5,708 nt of DNA from Emcibacter sp. (GTDB lineage: Bacteria; Pseudomonadota; Alphaproteobacteria; Sphingomonadales; Emcibacteraceae): NCBI GenBank assembly GCA_023142175.1, contig JAGLJX010000434.1, forward strand, positions 1-5,708, written 5' to 3'. The translations under genes were made by a program, and so were the position numbers. The notes below the pieces were generated by a model, which saw nothing but the letters and a program-made list of their open reading frames with translations, was not told the DNA's origin and made no database searches. This document shows, in pieces, positions 1 through 5,706 of this stretch. The first letter of the stretch is position 1; the number at the start of each line of letters is the position of its first letter.

Positions 1-483
1 GGCTATAATGACCCCTGCCCCTTTGATGAGACACAGGAATTTGGCGCTGCCTTGCTTGAACCCACAAGAATTTACGTAAAAAGCACATTGGCCGCCCTCA
101 AAGCAGGCCATATCAAGGCTATCTCCCATATCACAGGTGGCGGATTTGTGGAAAATATCCCCCGTATCCTGCCGGATGGTGTCTCGGCCCATGTGGACGC
201 AAGCCGCTGGACGTTACCGCCTGTCTTTGACTGGCTTCGGGAAGCGGGCAATCTCGCACCACTGGAAATGGCGAAAACTTTTAACTGCGGTATCGGCCTT
301 GTGGTAATCGTAGATGCCGCAGGCGCGGATGAGACCCGAAAAATATTCGAACAAATGGGCGAAACTGTCTATAGTCTTGGTCATGTGGTAAAAAGATCAG
401 GAAATGAACCGACAACCATTGTAACCGGAACCGCCGGAAGTTGGGGCTACAATGCCCCGTGGCAGGCTCTTTCCTCCAATTAA
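1..483 (+). CDS. purM: Phosphoribosylformylglycinamidine cyclo-ligase (AIR synthetase), C-terminal part
   Basis: PurM converts FGAM plus ATP to AIR, the fifth step of de novo purine synthesis, in the cytoplasm. The frame is open at the left edge, so only the last 160 residues are present, a little under half of the usual ~345. They cover the C-terminal domain of the PurM/AIRS fold. Visible family motifs are LLEPTRIYVKS near the start of the fragment, HITGGGFVENIPRILP (about fragment residues 43-58) and EMAKTFNCGIG (about 90-100), all very close to E. coli PurM as I know it. The protein ends in a tail of about 20 residues (TGTAGSWGY onward) beyond the E. coli end point, so the C terminus is slightly extended. 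It stops with TAA at 481-483, and purN begins 14 nt later in the same direction, the common purMN operon. The identity is secure; the start and promoter lie outside the window. Confidence 0.97.
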   Translation, partial: GYNDPCPFDETQEFGAALLEPTRIYVKSTLAALKAGHIKAISHITGGGFVENIPRILPDGVSAHVDASRWTLPPVFDWLREAGNLAPLEMAKTFNCGIGLVVIVDAAGADETRKIFEQMGETVYSLGHVVKRSGNEPTTIVTGTAGSWGYNAPWQALSSN

Positions 484-484
484 C

Positions 485-488
485 AGGA
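485..488 (+). promoter_or_regulatory. Ribosome binding site of purN
   Basis: AGGA lies in the 14-nt gap between the purM stop and the purN ATG at 498, with 9 nt of spacing. It supports the start at 498 over the in-frame upstream ATG at 441, which lies inside purM. Confidence 0.7.
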
Positions 489-497
489 TATTGCACT

Positions 498-1148
498 ATG
501 TTAAACGTCGCTGTATTGGTTTCCGGTCGGGGAAGTAACCTGCAAGCCCTCATAGATGCCTGTGCCGAGGAAGACTTTCCGGCCCGCATTGTGGCGGTTA
601 TTTCCAATAATCAGGGCGCTTACGGCCTTGAACGCGCCAAAGCAGCTAATATCCCAACGTCTGTGGTCAATCACCGTGATTTCGAGACCCGTGAGGATTT
701 TGAAGAGGCTATTGATCAGGAATTAAAGAAGTATGAGGCAAAATTTATCTGCCTTGCCGGGTTTATGCGTATTCTGGACGCCCGTTTTGTCAATCGTTGG
801 AAAGACCGCATCTTAAATATCCACCCGTCCCTCTTGCCCTCTTTCAAGGGATTACATACACAGGAACGCGCATTAGAAGCGGGTGTGCGCTTTACCGGTT
901 GCACCGTTCATATCGTACGACCCGAAATGGATGATGGCCCGATAATCCTTCAGGCGGCTGTCGCCGTTGACCCGGAAGATGATGCGGATAATCTGTCTGC
1001 AAAAGTCCTTGAGCTAGAGCATGTGATCTACCCCGAAGCTCTGAAGCTCATGGCATTGGGTCGGGTTTCCATCAGTGGCAACAAAGCGATCATAGAAAAA
1101 GCCACCTATCCTACAGGCGGCCTGATCAGTCCGGAGCCTATCACCTAA
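498..1148 (+). CDS. purN: Phosphoribosylglycinamide formyltransferase (GAR transformylase)
   Basis: PurN transfers a formyl group from 10-formyl-tetrahydrofolate to GAR, giving FGAR, the third step of de novo purine synthesis, in the cytoplasm. The 216-residue product matches the family length (E. coli 212). It starts MLNVAVLVSGRGSNLQ, with the SGRGSNLQ phosphate-binding loop at residues 9-16. The formyltransferase catalytic triad is intact: Asn107 and His109 in NIHPSLLPSF, and Asp145 in EMDDGP, corresponding to E. coli Asn106, His108 and Asp144. The GLHT segment after the active-site loop is also present. The start at 498 puts the N-terminal beta strand at residue 3, as in homologues, and follows an AGGA site. 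The longer in-frame reading from 441 would add 19 unrelated residues encoded inside purM. The gene is probably co-transcribed with purM. It is followed by a convergent gene on the other strand. Confidence 0.97.
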   Translation: MLNVAVLVSGRGSNLQALIDACAEEDFPARIVAVISNNQGAYGLERAKAANIPTSVVNHRDFETREDFEEAIDQELKKYEAKFICLAGFMRILDARFVNRWKDRILNIHPSLLPSFKGLHTQERALEAGVRFTGCTVHIVRPEMDDGPIILQAAVAVDPEDDADNLSAKVLELEHVIYPEALKLMALGRVSISGNKAIIEKATYPTGGLISPEPIT

Positions 1149-1150
1149 TA

Positions 1151-1194
1151 CCCTTTTTCGTCACTCCTGCCTTCGCAGGAATGTCAGATAAGGG
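1151..1194. repeat. Imperfect palindrome between convergent genes, likely small dispersed hairpin repeat
   Basis: The core is TCCTGC (1165-1170), a CTTC loop, and GCAGGA (1175-1180), a perfect 6-bp stem. A second pairing, CCCTT (1151-1155) with AAGGG (1190-1194), flanks it, with a mostly unpaired middle. The core resembles the short GTCATTCC...GGAAT palindromes scattered through many proteobacterial genomes, for example the neisserial dRS3 type. It begins 2 nt after the purN stop, a typical place for such elements. Neither strand has a T run after the hairpin, so it is not a standard intrinsic terminator, although it could shield the 3' ends of both convergent mRNAs. The repeat status is inferred from one copy. 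Confidence 0.5.
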
Positions 1195-1249
1195 AGAGTA
1201 AAAGGAAAATACTTGGGATAGCTGTATTGTCGCCTTTTGTTTGTTAGCT

Positions 1250-1600
1250 TTAAAAGGCATTGTCCAGATAATGGCGTACGGCGTTCTGAATATGCCTAAA
1301 CCGATCGCCGCCCAGATGCTTGCCGCCGTACCAGCGGGTGACCACAATGATATGATTGTGCAATTCTTCCCGCTCTAACATTCGTATGATAACCATGCCT
1401 GCCCCAGATTCCCCATCATCATACTTGACGGGAACATCACCTTGGAGAAATCCCCAGCTATTATGGGTCGCCTTGGCGAATTTCTTCTTTCGGCAGAGTT
1501 GTTTGATAAATGCCTTTGCCTCTGCAACGGAATGACATGGCCCGCCCGAAACCGAATATTTAGACCCCCGGTCCTTAATAATGCCATCAAATATACGCAT
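1250..1600 (-). CDS. Single-domain IMPACT/YigZ-family (UPF0029) protein
   Basis: This 116-residue protein consists of one UPF0029/IMPACT domain. Motifs in order are DRGSKY (10-15), ATHNSWGF (44-51), DDGESGAG (61-68), VTRWYGGKHLG (87-97) and DRFRHIQNAVRHYL (99-112). E. coli YigZ has about 204 residues and a second, C-terminal domain; that domain is absent here and the ORF ends cleanly with TAA. The last motif is closer to eukaryotic IMPACT (RWYGGILLGPDRFKHIN as I recall the human protein) than to the GGLVRAY form of YigZ. Eukaryotic IMPACT and yeast Yih1 regulate the Gcn2 kinase through Gcn1, but bacteria lack that pathway and the bacterial role is not settled, so no function is assigned. The ATG at 1600 has no Shine-Dalgarno sequence before it and lies just after a putative -10 box. 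The gene is separated from the acetyltransferase upstream by 84 nt and is probably its own transcription unit. Confidence 0.88.
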   Translation of the reverse strand: MRIFDGIIKDRGSKYSVSGGPCHSVAEAKAFIKQLCRKKKFAKATHNSWGFLQGDVPVKYDDGESGAGMVIIRMLEREELHNHIIVVTRWYGGKHLGGDRFRHIQNAVRHYLDNAF

Positions 1601-1605
1601 AGGGT

Positions 1606-1635
1606 TCTATAAATGGATTTGCCAAAGAAAGTCAA
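1606..1635 (-). promoter_or_regulatory. Putative sigma70-type promoter of the IMPACT-family gene
   Basis: On the minus strand, TTGACT (1635-1630) is followed after 18 nt by TATAGA (1611-1606). This matches the housekeeping consensus at five of six -35 positions and four of six -10 positions. Transcription would start near 1599, at or beside the ATG at 1600, giving a leaderless or nearly leaderless mRNA. This agrees with the missing Shine-Dalgarno sequence. It was found by eye and no start site is known. Confidence 0.5.
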
Positions 1636-1684
1636 GCATTGGGAAACTTATGAATAAACGCCAGAATACCATTGGTCCCAATAT

Positions 1685-2200
1685 TCACCCCAACGTCTTC
1701 CACATATAACGCACCTGAATTTTGAATCCTGCGGCGACATCCGGCGATGCTTCCACGCCCTCTTTAAAGCCCATAGCCAAGTAAAAGTGGATCGCGTTTT
1801 TGGTGGACCATAGATAAACGTCACGAACCTTTGTCCGCTGCCGTATATCTTTTTCAAGGTGATCCATCATTATTCGACCTATGCCACGTCCCTCACATCC
1901 CGGTTTGATATAAACCGCGTTAATGCGGGCATGGGTGGGGTTTTTGATGATCCTGCCCCCTGTGGGATGCAGGTCGACCTTATCAGTCAGGCTCCAGCCG
2001 CCAACGGCTATGATCTCGTCATTGTCTTCGGCGACAAAGGCAAATTCCGGAATTTTGAAATGAAAGGCGGGGTTGTCTTCCGATACCCAAGCCGCTGTTG
2101 TCGCTGCGCCATATGCCTCTGTGCAGATGCCTGCGATTGAAATTTTCATGATCTCCTGAAAATTCTTCTCGTCGGCAGCCGTAACAGAGCGGATGGTCAT
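1685..2200 (-). CDS. GNAT-family N-acetyltransferase, substrate unknown
   Basis: This 171-residue protein fits a single GNAT domain, which transfers an acetyl group from acetyl-CoA to an amine. The acetyl-CoA-binding motif A is at 92-116, RINAVYIKPG followed by CEGRGIG and helix IMMDHLE. The usual Q/RxxGxG reads E103-G-R-G-I-G108, so the first position is Glu. Motif B is at about 130-147, with LWSTKNAIHFYLAMGF including the common FYLxxGF pattern. The central strand AFVAEDNDEIIAVGGW (54-69) is typical of the fold. The substrate cannot be told from the sequence. The ATG (2200-2198) shares the sequence ATGA with the TGA stop of der (2199-2197). Translation is therefore probably coupled to der and the two belong to one mRNA. 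The only candidate Shine-Dalgarno is a weak GGGA inside der. No convincing terminator follows. Confidence 0.9.
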   Translation of the reverse strand: MTIRSVTAADEKNFQEIMKISIAGICTEAYGAATTAAWVSEDNPAFHFKIPEFAFVAEDNDEIIAVGGWSLTDKVDLHPTGGRIIKNPTHARINAVYIKPGCEGRGIGRIMMDHLEKDIRQRTKVRDVYLWSTKNAIHFYLAMGFKEGVEASPDVAAGFKIQVRYMWKTLG

Positions 2201-3615
2201 TTTAGTGATTTCCCGTATGGGTTATCGCCTTTACGCAGCAACAGGCGGATCGGCACACCGGGCAATTCGAAATCCCATCTCAGCTCATTAAGTAGATACC
2301 GCTCATAACTACGTGCCACATCAGCGGTACGGTTACAGAAGATGGCAAATGTTGGTGGACGGGTTTTCACCTGCGTCATATAGCGCATCTTGATCCGGCG
2401 ACCTTTGACGGACGGATGGGGATGATAGGACGTTGTTGCCGCAAGCCATTTGTTAAGCTTCGCCGTGCTTACACGCCGGTTCCACAAACGGTAAGCATCA
2501 AATACCGCCGGCATTAGCTTATTCACGCCCTTACCCGTCAGGGCAGAGATGGGAATCACCGGAATGCCTTTGATCTGCGGCAGGGAATGTTCCAGTGTGT
2601 CCAGAATGTCCTTCATGACCTCCTGACGGTTTTCCATCAGGTCATATTTATTGAGCGCGATCACCAATGAGCGGCCCTCCTGTACGATCAGGCTGGCGAT
2701 ACTCAAATCCTGTTTCTCAAACGGCATGGTCGCATCGACCATCAGGACAACGACCTCGGCAAAGTTCAGGGCGCGGATGGTATCGGCAACGGACAGCTTT
2801 TCCAGCTTTTCCATCACCCTTGATTTCCGGCGTAGTCCCGCCGTATCAAACATCCTTATTTCACGATCTTCGTAAAAATATGTCACGCCGATGGAATCGC
2901 GGGTCAGACCAGCTTCGGGGCCGGTAATTTGCCGTTCTTCACCGAGCAGGTAATTGACCAGTGTGGATTTTCCCACATTGGGCCGTCCGACAATAGCCAT
3001 CTGTAGCGGCAGACCATTATCGACTTCCGTGGCCTCGGCTTCTTCGTCACTTACCTCGCCTTTGATGGATATGGACTTGCTGATAATCTCGTCCGGCTCT
3101 TCTTCTATTTCCAGTTGGTTATCCAGAATAACTTTATCGAAAGCTTCGATCAGTTCGGATAGCCCCTCGCCATGCTCGGCGGAAATGGAGACGGGATCAC
3201 CCAGTCCCAATGAATAGGATTCGTAGATTCCGGCCTCTGCGGCCCTGCCCTCGCATTTATTGCACAGCAGAATTACCGGAGTCGTACCGCGCCGGAGAAT
3301 ATCGGCAAAAAATTTATCCAGCGGGGTCACCCCCGCACGGGCATCAATCATGAACAGGACAAAATCCGCCTCTTCAATGGCAATGTCGGTCTGAATACGC
3401 ATACGGGTCGCGAGCTTTGTAACGCCGTCTTCCTCAAGCCCTGCGGTATCGATGGCGATAAAGTCCATCCCGCCAAGGTTGGCTTTTGCCTCACGGCGAT
3501 CACGGGTCACACCGGGGGTATCGTCCACCAGAGCCAAGCGCTTGCCCACAAGCCTGTTAAATAAAGTTGACTTGCCCACATTGGGGCGGCCAATCATTGC
3601 TACTTTAATAGCCAT
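2197..3615 (-). CDS. der: Ribosome assembly GTPase Der (EngA)
   Basis: Der is an essential tandem-domain GTPase that binds the 50S subunit precursor and acts in late ribosome assembly. The 472-residue length is normal. GTPase domain 1 has G1 GRPNVGKST (9-17), G3 DTAG (56-59), a G4 reading NKCEG (119-123) and SAEHG (145-149). A linker rich in acidic residues (about 168-199, 13 Asp or Glu) leads to domain 2, with G1 GRPNVGKST (210-218), DTAGL (257-261), NKYDL (322-326) and SALTGKG (357-363). The C-terminal KH-like domain runs from about 385 and includes LNKWLAATTSYHPHP and KMRYMTQVKTRPPTFAIFCN. The start at 3615 gives the canonical MAIKVAMIGRPNVGKS and follows a GGA site. The in-frame ATG at 3672 would add 19 residues encoded by a hairpin and is unlikely. 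In G4 of domain 1, Glu replaces the usual Asp of NKxD, which I recall as common in alphaproteobacterial Der. The gene follows bamB, as in E. coli, and overlaps the acetyltransferase by 4 nt. Confidence 0.97.
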   Translation of the reverse strand: MAIKVAMIGRPNVGKSTLFNRLVGKRLALVDDTPGVTRDRREAKANLGGMDFIAIDTAGLEEDGVTKLATRMRIQTDIAIEEADFVLFMIDARAGVTPLDKFFADILRRGTTPVILLCNKCEGRAAEAGIYESYSLGLGDPVSISAEHGEGLSELIEAFDKVILDNQLEIEEEPDEIISKSISIKGEVSDEEAEATEVDNGLPLQMAIVGRPNVGKSTLVNYLLGEERQITGPEAGLTRDSIGVTYFYEDREIRMFDTAGLRRKSRVMEKLEKLSVADTIRALNFAEVVVLMVDATMPFEKQDLSIASLIVQEGRSLVIALNKYDLMENRQEVMKDILDTLEHSLPQIKGIPVIPISALTGKGVNKLMPAVFDAYRLWNRRVSTAKLNKWLAATTSYHPHPSVKGRRIKMRYMTQVKTRPPTFAIFCNRTADVARSYERYLLNELRWDFELPGVPIRLLLRKGDNPYGKSLK

Positions 3616-3622
3616 TTCAATT

Positions 3623-3625
3623 TCC
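3623..3625 (-). promoter_or_regulatory. Ribosome binding site of der
   Basis: GGA (3625-3623) lies 7 nt before the ATG at 3615, directly after the T-rich run of the hairpin upstream. It supports the 3615 start. Because it begins right beside the hairpin tail, access by ribosomes could depend on the structure of the leader. Confidence 0.55.
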
Positions 3626-3665
3626 AAATAATAATTGGCCCGTTCTTTACTCAAAACGGGCCAAT
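3626..3665 (-). terminator. Intrinsic-terminator-like hairpin between bamB and der
   Basis: On the minus strand, ATTGGCCCGTT (3665-3655) pairs perfectly with AACGGGCCAAT (3644-3634), an 11-bp stem with a 10-nt loop. It is followed by TATTATTT (3633-3626), seven T in nine bases counting the last T of the stem. It lies 27 nt after the bamB stop and ends just before the der ribosome binding site. This meets the pattern of a Rho-independent terminator, though the tail is interrupted by two A. No promoter fits between it and der, so termination is probably partial or conditional. Confidence 0.7.
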
Positions 3666-3690
3666 AAAGCAATCACTAAAGAACGGTGAT
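3634..3690 (-). promoter_or_regulatory. Attenuator-like leader with two mutually exclusive hairpins
   Basis: In transcript order there are three key segments. Segment 1 is CCGTTCTTTA (3686-3677). Segment 2 is the 5' arm of the terminator (3665-3655). Segment 3 is TAAAGAACGG (3649-3640), which covers half of the terminator loop and the first half of its 3' arm. Segment 1 is the exact 10-nt complement of segment 3, so 1:3 pairing breaks the terminator stem, an arrangement like an antiterminator. Segment 1 also sits in the loop of a small 5-bp hairpin, ATCAC (3690-3686) with GTGAT (3676-3672). It starts 5 nt after the bamB stop codon, where a terminating ribosome would cover it. The pairings are read directly; regulation is inference. 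Confidence 0.45.
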
Positions 3691-3691
3691 G

Positions 3692-5041
3692 TTATCGCAT
3701 GGCGATAAGTTCAGCATCCCGTGTCAGGAAGTAAAGAGTATCATTCACCACAATCGGGCTCATTTCCATATCATCGGGCAATTCCATGCCGCTGATGAAT
3801 GAGCCGTCATAAGGTGATATCGCTACTGCAAACCCATGTGAAGAAGTGATGATCAAACGATCACCGGCAAGGGTTGGCCCATGCCATAACACAGCTTCTT
3901 TCCGGCGGTCGGGATCTTTAAATCTTTCCAGCTGACGTACCCAGCGCACAAGACCCGTACGGCGGGTAACGCAGACCACTTGGCCCTCGGCTGTGACCAC
4001 ATAGATATATTCGCCCGCAACCCACGGCGTATGCTGTGAGCCAATATTTTGCTCCCATATACGAACACCCGAACGCAGATCAATGGACACCATACGGCCA
4101 CTGTGACTTATGGCATATACTTTGCCGTCAAAAACCACCGGATGGCCATCAATATCGCGCAAAGTCGCCATGGCTGTCAGACGGCCCTGAGTATTCAGGG
4201 TATCAGACCATAGCACCCGGCCATTTTCCACCCGCATGGCATATAGCTCACCCGATGAATAGGCGGCGATAACCGTATTGCCAATAACCGCAGGGCTTGC
4301 CGCGCCGACCAGACCCGCATGTTCCGAAATCCCCACCTCGCTCCATATAATATTGCCGTCCTTGGCATCCAGAGCATAAATCTGATTATCATGGGTCAGG
4401 GCGAACACACGACCATCGGCATAGGTTGGTGCGCCGCGCATGGGAACAGCAAGTTTGGTAATCCAGATTTCTTCGCCCGTAGACTTGGACAGTGCAGCCA
4501 CATGGCCATAACCATTTGTTATATAGAGCGCATCCGGACCGGCAGTGACACCGCCACCATATGAAATATTCGAGGTTTCCCCCGTTTCCTTAAAAGTCTT
4601 TTGCCATAACTTGTTGCCGGTGTCGGCATTATAGGCGGAAACTTTTGACATGGAATCCATAGCATAGATGACACCATCCAGCACAACCGGCATACTTGTA
4701 ATGCTGCGGCGGTTATTTGAATCGTCTCCGATGTCCACAGACCATATCTTCTTCGGATTACTCCCAAGGGTCAAATGCTGCATTGAATGTTGCTTATTGC
4801 CACCGGCCTGCGGCCAGTTCTTGTTGGTATAGGGCCGAGGCAACTGTACCTGAAGATTGACCAGCTCAGCATTTTCCTTCAAAGTCTGCTCAAAAGTCAA
4901 AACCGGAATACGATCCCCGGTCAGCTTCTTCGTATTTTGTGCTTTTTCCGATGAAGTACTACAGGCGGCAAGTGCGCCGCAGATAACCGCGATGAGGGAA
5001 AGCTTTGAAAACACTGTCATTGATTTACGCTCTGAAACCAT
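3692..5041 (-). CDS. bamB: Outer-membrane assembly lipoprotein BamB, PQQ-like beta-propeller
   Basis: BamB is a lipoprotein of the BAM complex, which folds and inserts beta-barrel proteins into the outer membrane; it binds BamA from the periplasmic side. The 449-residue product has a lipoprotein signal peptide with lipobox L-A-A-C, making Cys27 the lipidated residue. Ser follows it, which favours outer-membrane sorting. After a linker, PQQ-like blades repeat the pattern (A/S)x(D/N)xxTGxxxW. Examples are AYNADTGNKLW (136-146), ALSKSTGEEIW (183-193), ALDAKDGNIIW (223-233), AMRVENGRVLW (268-278), SIDLRSGVRIW (319-329) and CVTRRTGLVRW (357-367). Earlier KKIW (97-100) and a degenerate last copy near 408-416 bring the total to about eight blades, the BamB number. 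It is longer than E. coli BamB (392), partly in the N-terminal region. ATG 5041 has a good ribosome binding site; an in-frame ATG at 5020 would also leave a valid signal peptide. Position between a yfgM-like gene and der supports BamB over other PQQ-repeat proteins. Confidence 0.9.
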   Translation of the reverse strand: MVSERKSMTVFSKLSLIAVICGALAACSTSSEKAQNTKKLTGDRIPVLTFEQTLKENAELVNLQVQLPRPYTNKNWPQAGGNKQHSMQHLTLGSNPKKIWSVDIGDDSNNRRSITSMPVVLDGVIYAMDSMSKVSAYNADTGNKLWQKTFKETGETSNISYGGGVTAGPDALYITNGYGHVAALSKSTGEEIWITKLAVPMRGAPTYADGRVFALTHDNQIYALDAKDGNIIWSEVGISEHAGLVGAASPAVIGNTVIAAYSSGELYAMRVENGRVLWSDTLNTQGRLTAMATLRDIDGHPVVFDGKVYAISHSGRMVSIDLRSGVRIWEQNIGSQHTPWVAGEYIYVVTAEGQVVCVTRRTGLVRWVRQLERFKDPDRRKEAVLWHGPTLAGDRLIITSSHGFAVAISPYDGSFISGMELPDDMEMSPIVVNDTLYFLTRDAELIAMR

Positions 5042-5047
5042 ATCTGG

Positions 5048-5056
5048 TCCATCCTT
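5048..5056 (-). promoter_or_regulatory. Ribosome binding site of bamB
   Basis: Within the 20-nt gap after the upstream gene, AAGGA (5056-5052) lies 10 nt before the ATG at 5041, and a second GGA (5050-5048) lies 6 nt before it. No comparable site precedes the alternative ATG at 5020, so 5041 is preferred. Confidence 0.6.
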
Positions 5057-5061
5057 AACTA

Positions 5062-5706
5062 TTATTCTATTACGGATTTAAAATCCTTTGCCCGATTTTT
5101 TACATCATCGGGTGCTTCCAGATCCTGTTCCAACTGGGTAAGAAGATTCTTGGCCTCTTCCGCATTGCCAGAAAGCAAAGCCGACATGGCTAACAGCTCC
5201 TTAGCAATGTATTTCCAGGCATTCCCCTCAATGGTCAGGGGGGCCAAACGCGACTTTATGTCGTCATATGATGCGCTGTCCAGCGCAATCATTGCTGCTT
5301 TCAGGCTGGCGAGATCACGATAAACCTTATCCACACCAGCGGCATTTACCAGCTTGTCGAGAGCGGCAATCGCTTTTTCCTGATTGCCCTGTTCAAGCTC
5401 AATATCAGCTTCTTTAAAGGCAGCAAGTATTTTATAACCGTTGACATCGGTATCCGACAAAGTTGCAAGATTTTTCAACGCTTCGCCCATATCGTTGGCA
5501 ATAACGCTTTGTTCCACCTTGCTATACTGATCAGCCACTTTCGCATATTGGCTTTCATTATAGTTTTTCAAAGTTACATTACCGGCGACAAACAAAATCG
5601 TTCCTATGAGAAACGCGATAACATATGACCCGTATTTTTGCCATACACCTGTTAGTTGTTTTTGGCGTAAGTCTTCATCAACTTCGCGAATAAATTCTTC
5701 AGACAA
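5062..5706 (-). CDS. YfgM-like membrane-anchored TPR protein, near-complete at window edge
   Basis: YfgM-type proteins are single-pass inner-membrane proteins with a periplasmic TPR-like domain. In E. coli YfgM associates with the SecYEG translocon and the chaperone PpiD. Here a short cytoplasmic N terminus (SEEFIREVDEDLRQKQL, typical of alphaproteobacterial members) leads to one membrane helix at about 26-43. A helical, TPR-like region follows to residue 214, with AFKEADIELEQGNQEKAIAALDKL (about 96-119, as one helical hairpin) and LLAMSALLSGNAEEAKNLL (171-189) as the clearest repeats. Length is close to E. coli YfgM (206). The start used is TTG at 5706, 2 nt from the edge. The family-like N terminus suggests it is real, but an upstream ATG outside the window cannot be excluded. 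bamB follows after 20 nt, so the two are probably co-transcribed, as yfgM and bamB are in E. coli. Confidence 0.85.
   Translation of the reverse strand: MSEEFIREVDEDLRQKQLTGVWQKYGSYVIAFLIGTILFVAGNVTLKNYNESQYAKVADQYSKVEQSVIANDMGEALKNLATLSDTDVNGYKILAAFKEADIELEQGNQEKAIAALDKLVNAAGVDKVYRDLASLKAAMIALDSASYDDIKSRLAPLTIEGNAWKYIAKELLAMSALLSGNAEEAKNLLTQLEQDLEAPDDVKNRAKDFKSVIE

Noticed and set aside
441..497. Extended purN start at ATG 441
   Set aside because: It lies inside purM in another frame, and the product from 498 begins exactly where PurN homologues begin.
1232..1258. Stem GCCTTTT/AAAAGGC around the stop codon of the IMPACT-family gene
   Set aside because: It is only 7 bp, mostly A-T, with a 13-nt loop and no T run after it on either strand. 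It is too weak to call a terminator.
1664..1686. Inverted repeat at the end of the acetyltransferase gene (GAATA...TATTC with inner TTG/CAA)
   Set aside because: The stem is interrupted by an unpaired bulge, is A-T rich and is not followed by a T run, so terminator activity is not supported.
1859..2140. Plus-strand open frame of 93 residues opposite the acetyltransferase
   Set aside because: It is antisense to a well-supported gene and its product shows no recognisable domain.
2651..3217. Plus-strand open frames opposite der
   Set aside because: They mirror the conserved Der coding sequence and give low-complexity Ser/Arg-rich products typical of antisense frames.
3616..3672. Extended der start at ATG 3672, adding 19 residues
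   Set aside because: The added stretch is encoded by the terminator-like hairpin and has no similarity to Der N termini. The ATG at 3615 gives the canonical start and has a ribosome binding site.
4036..4564. Plus-strand open frames opposite bamB
   Set aside because: They are antisense shadows of the PQQ-repeat protein, with no family motifs or start signals.
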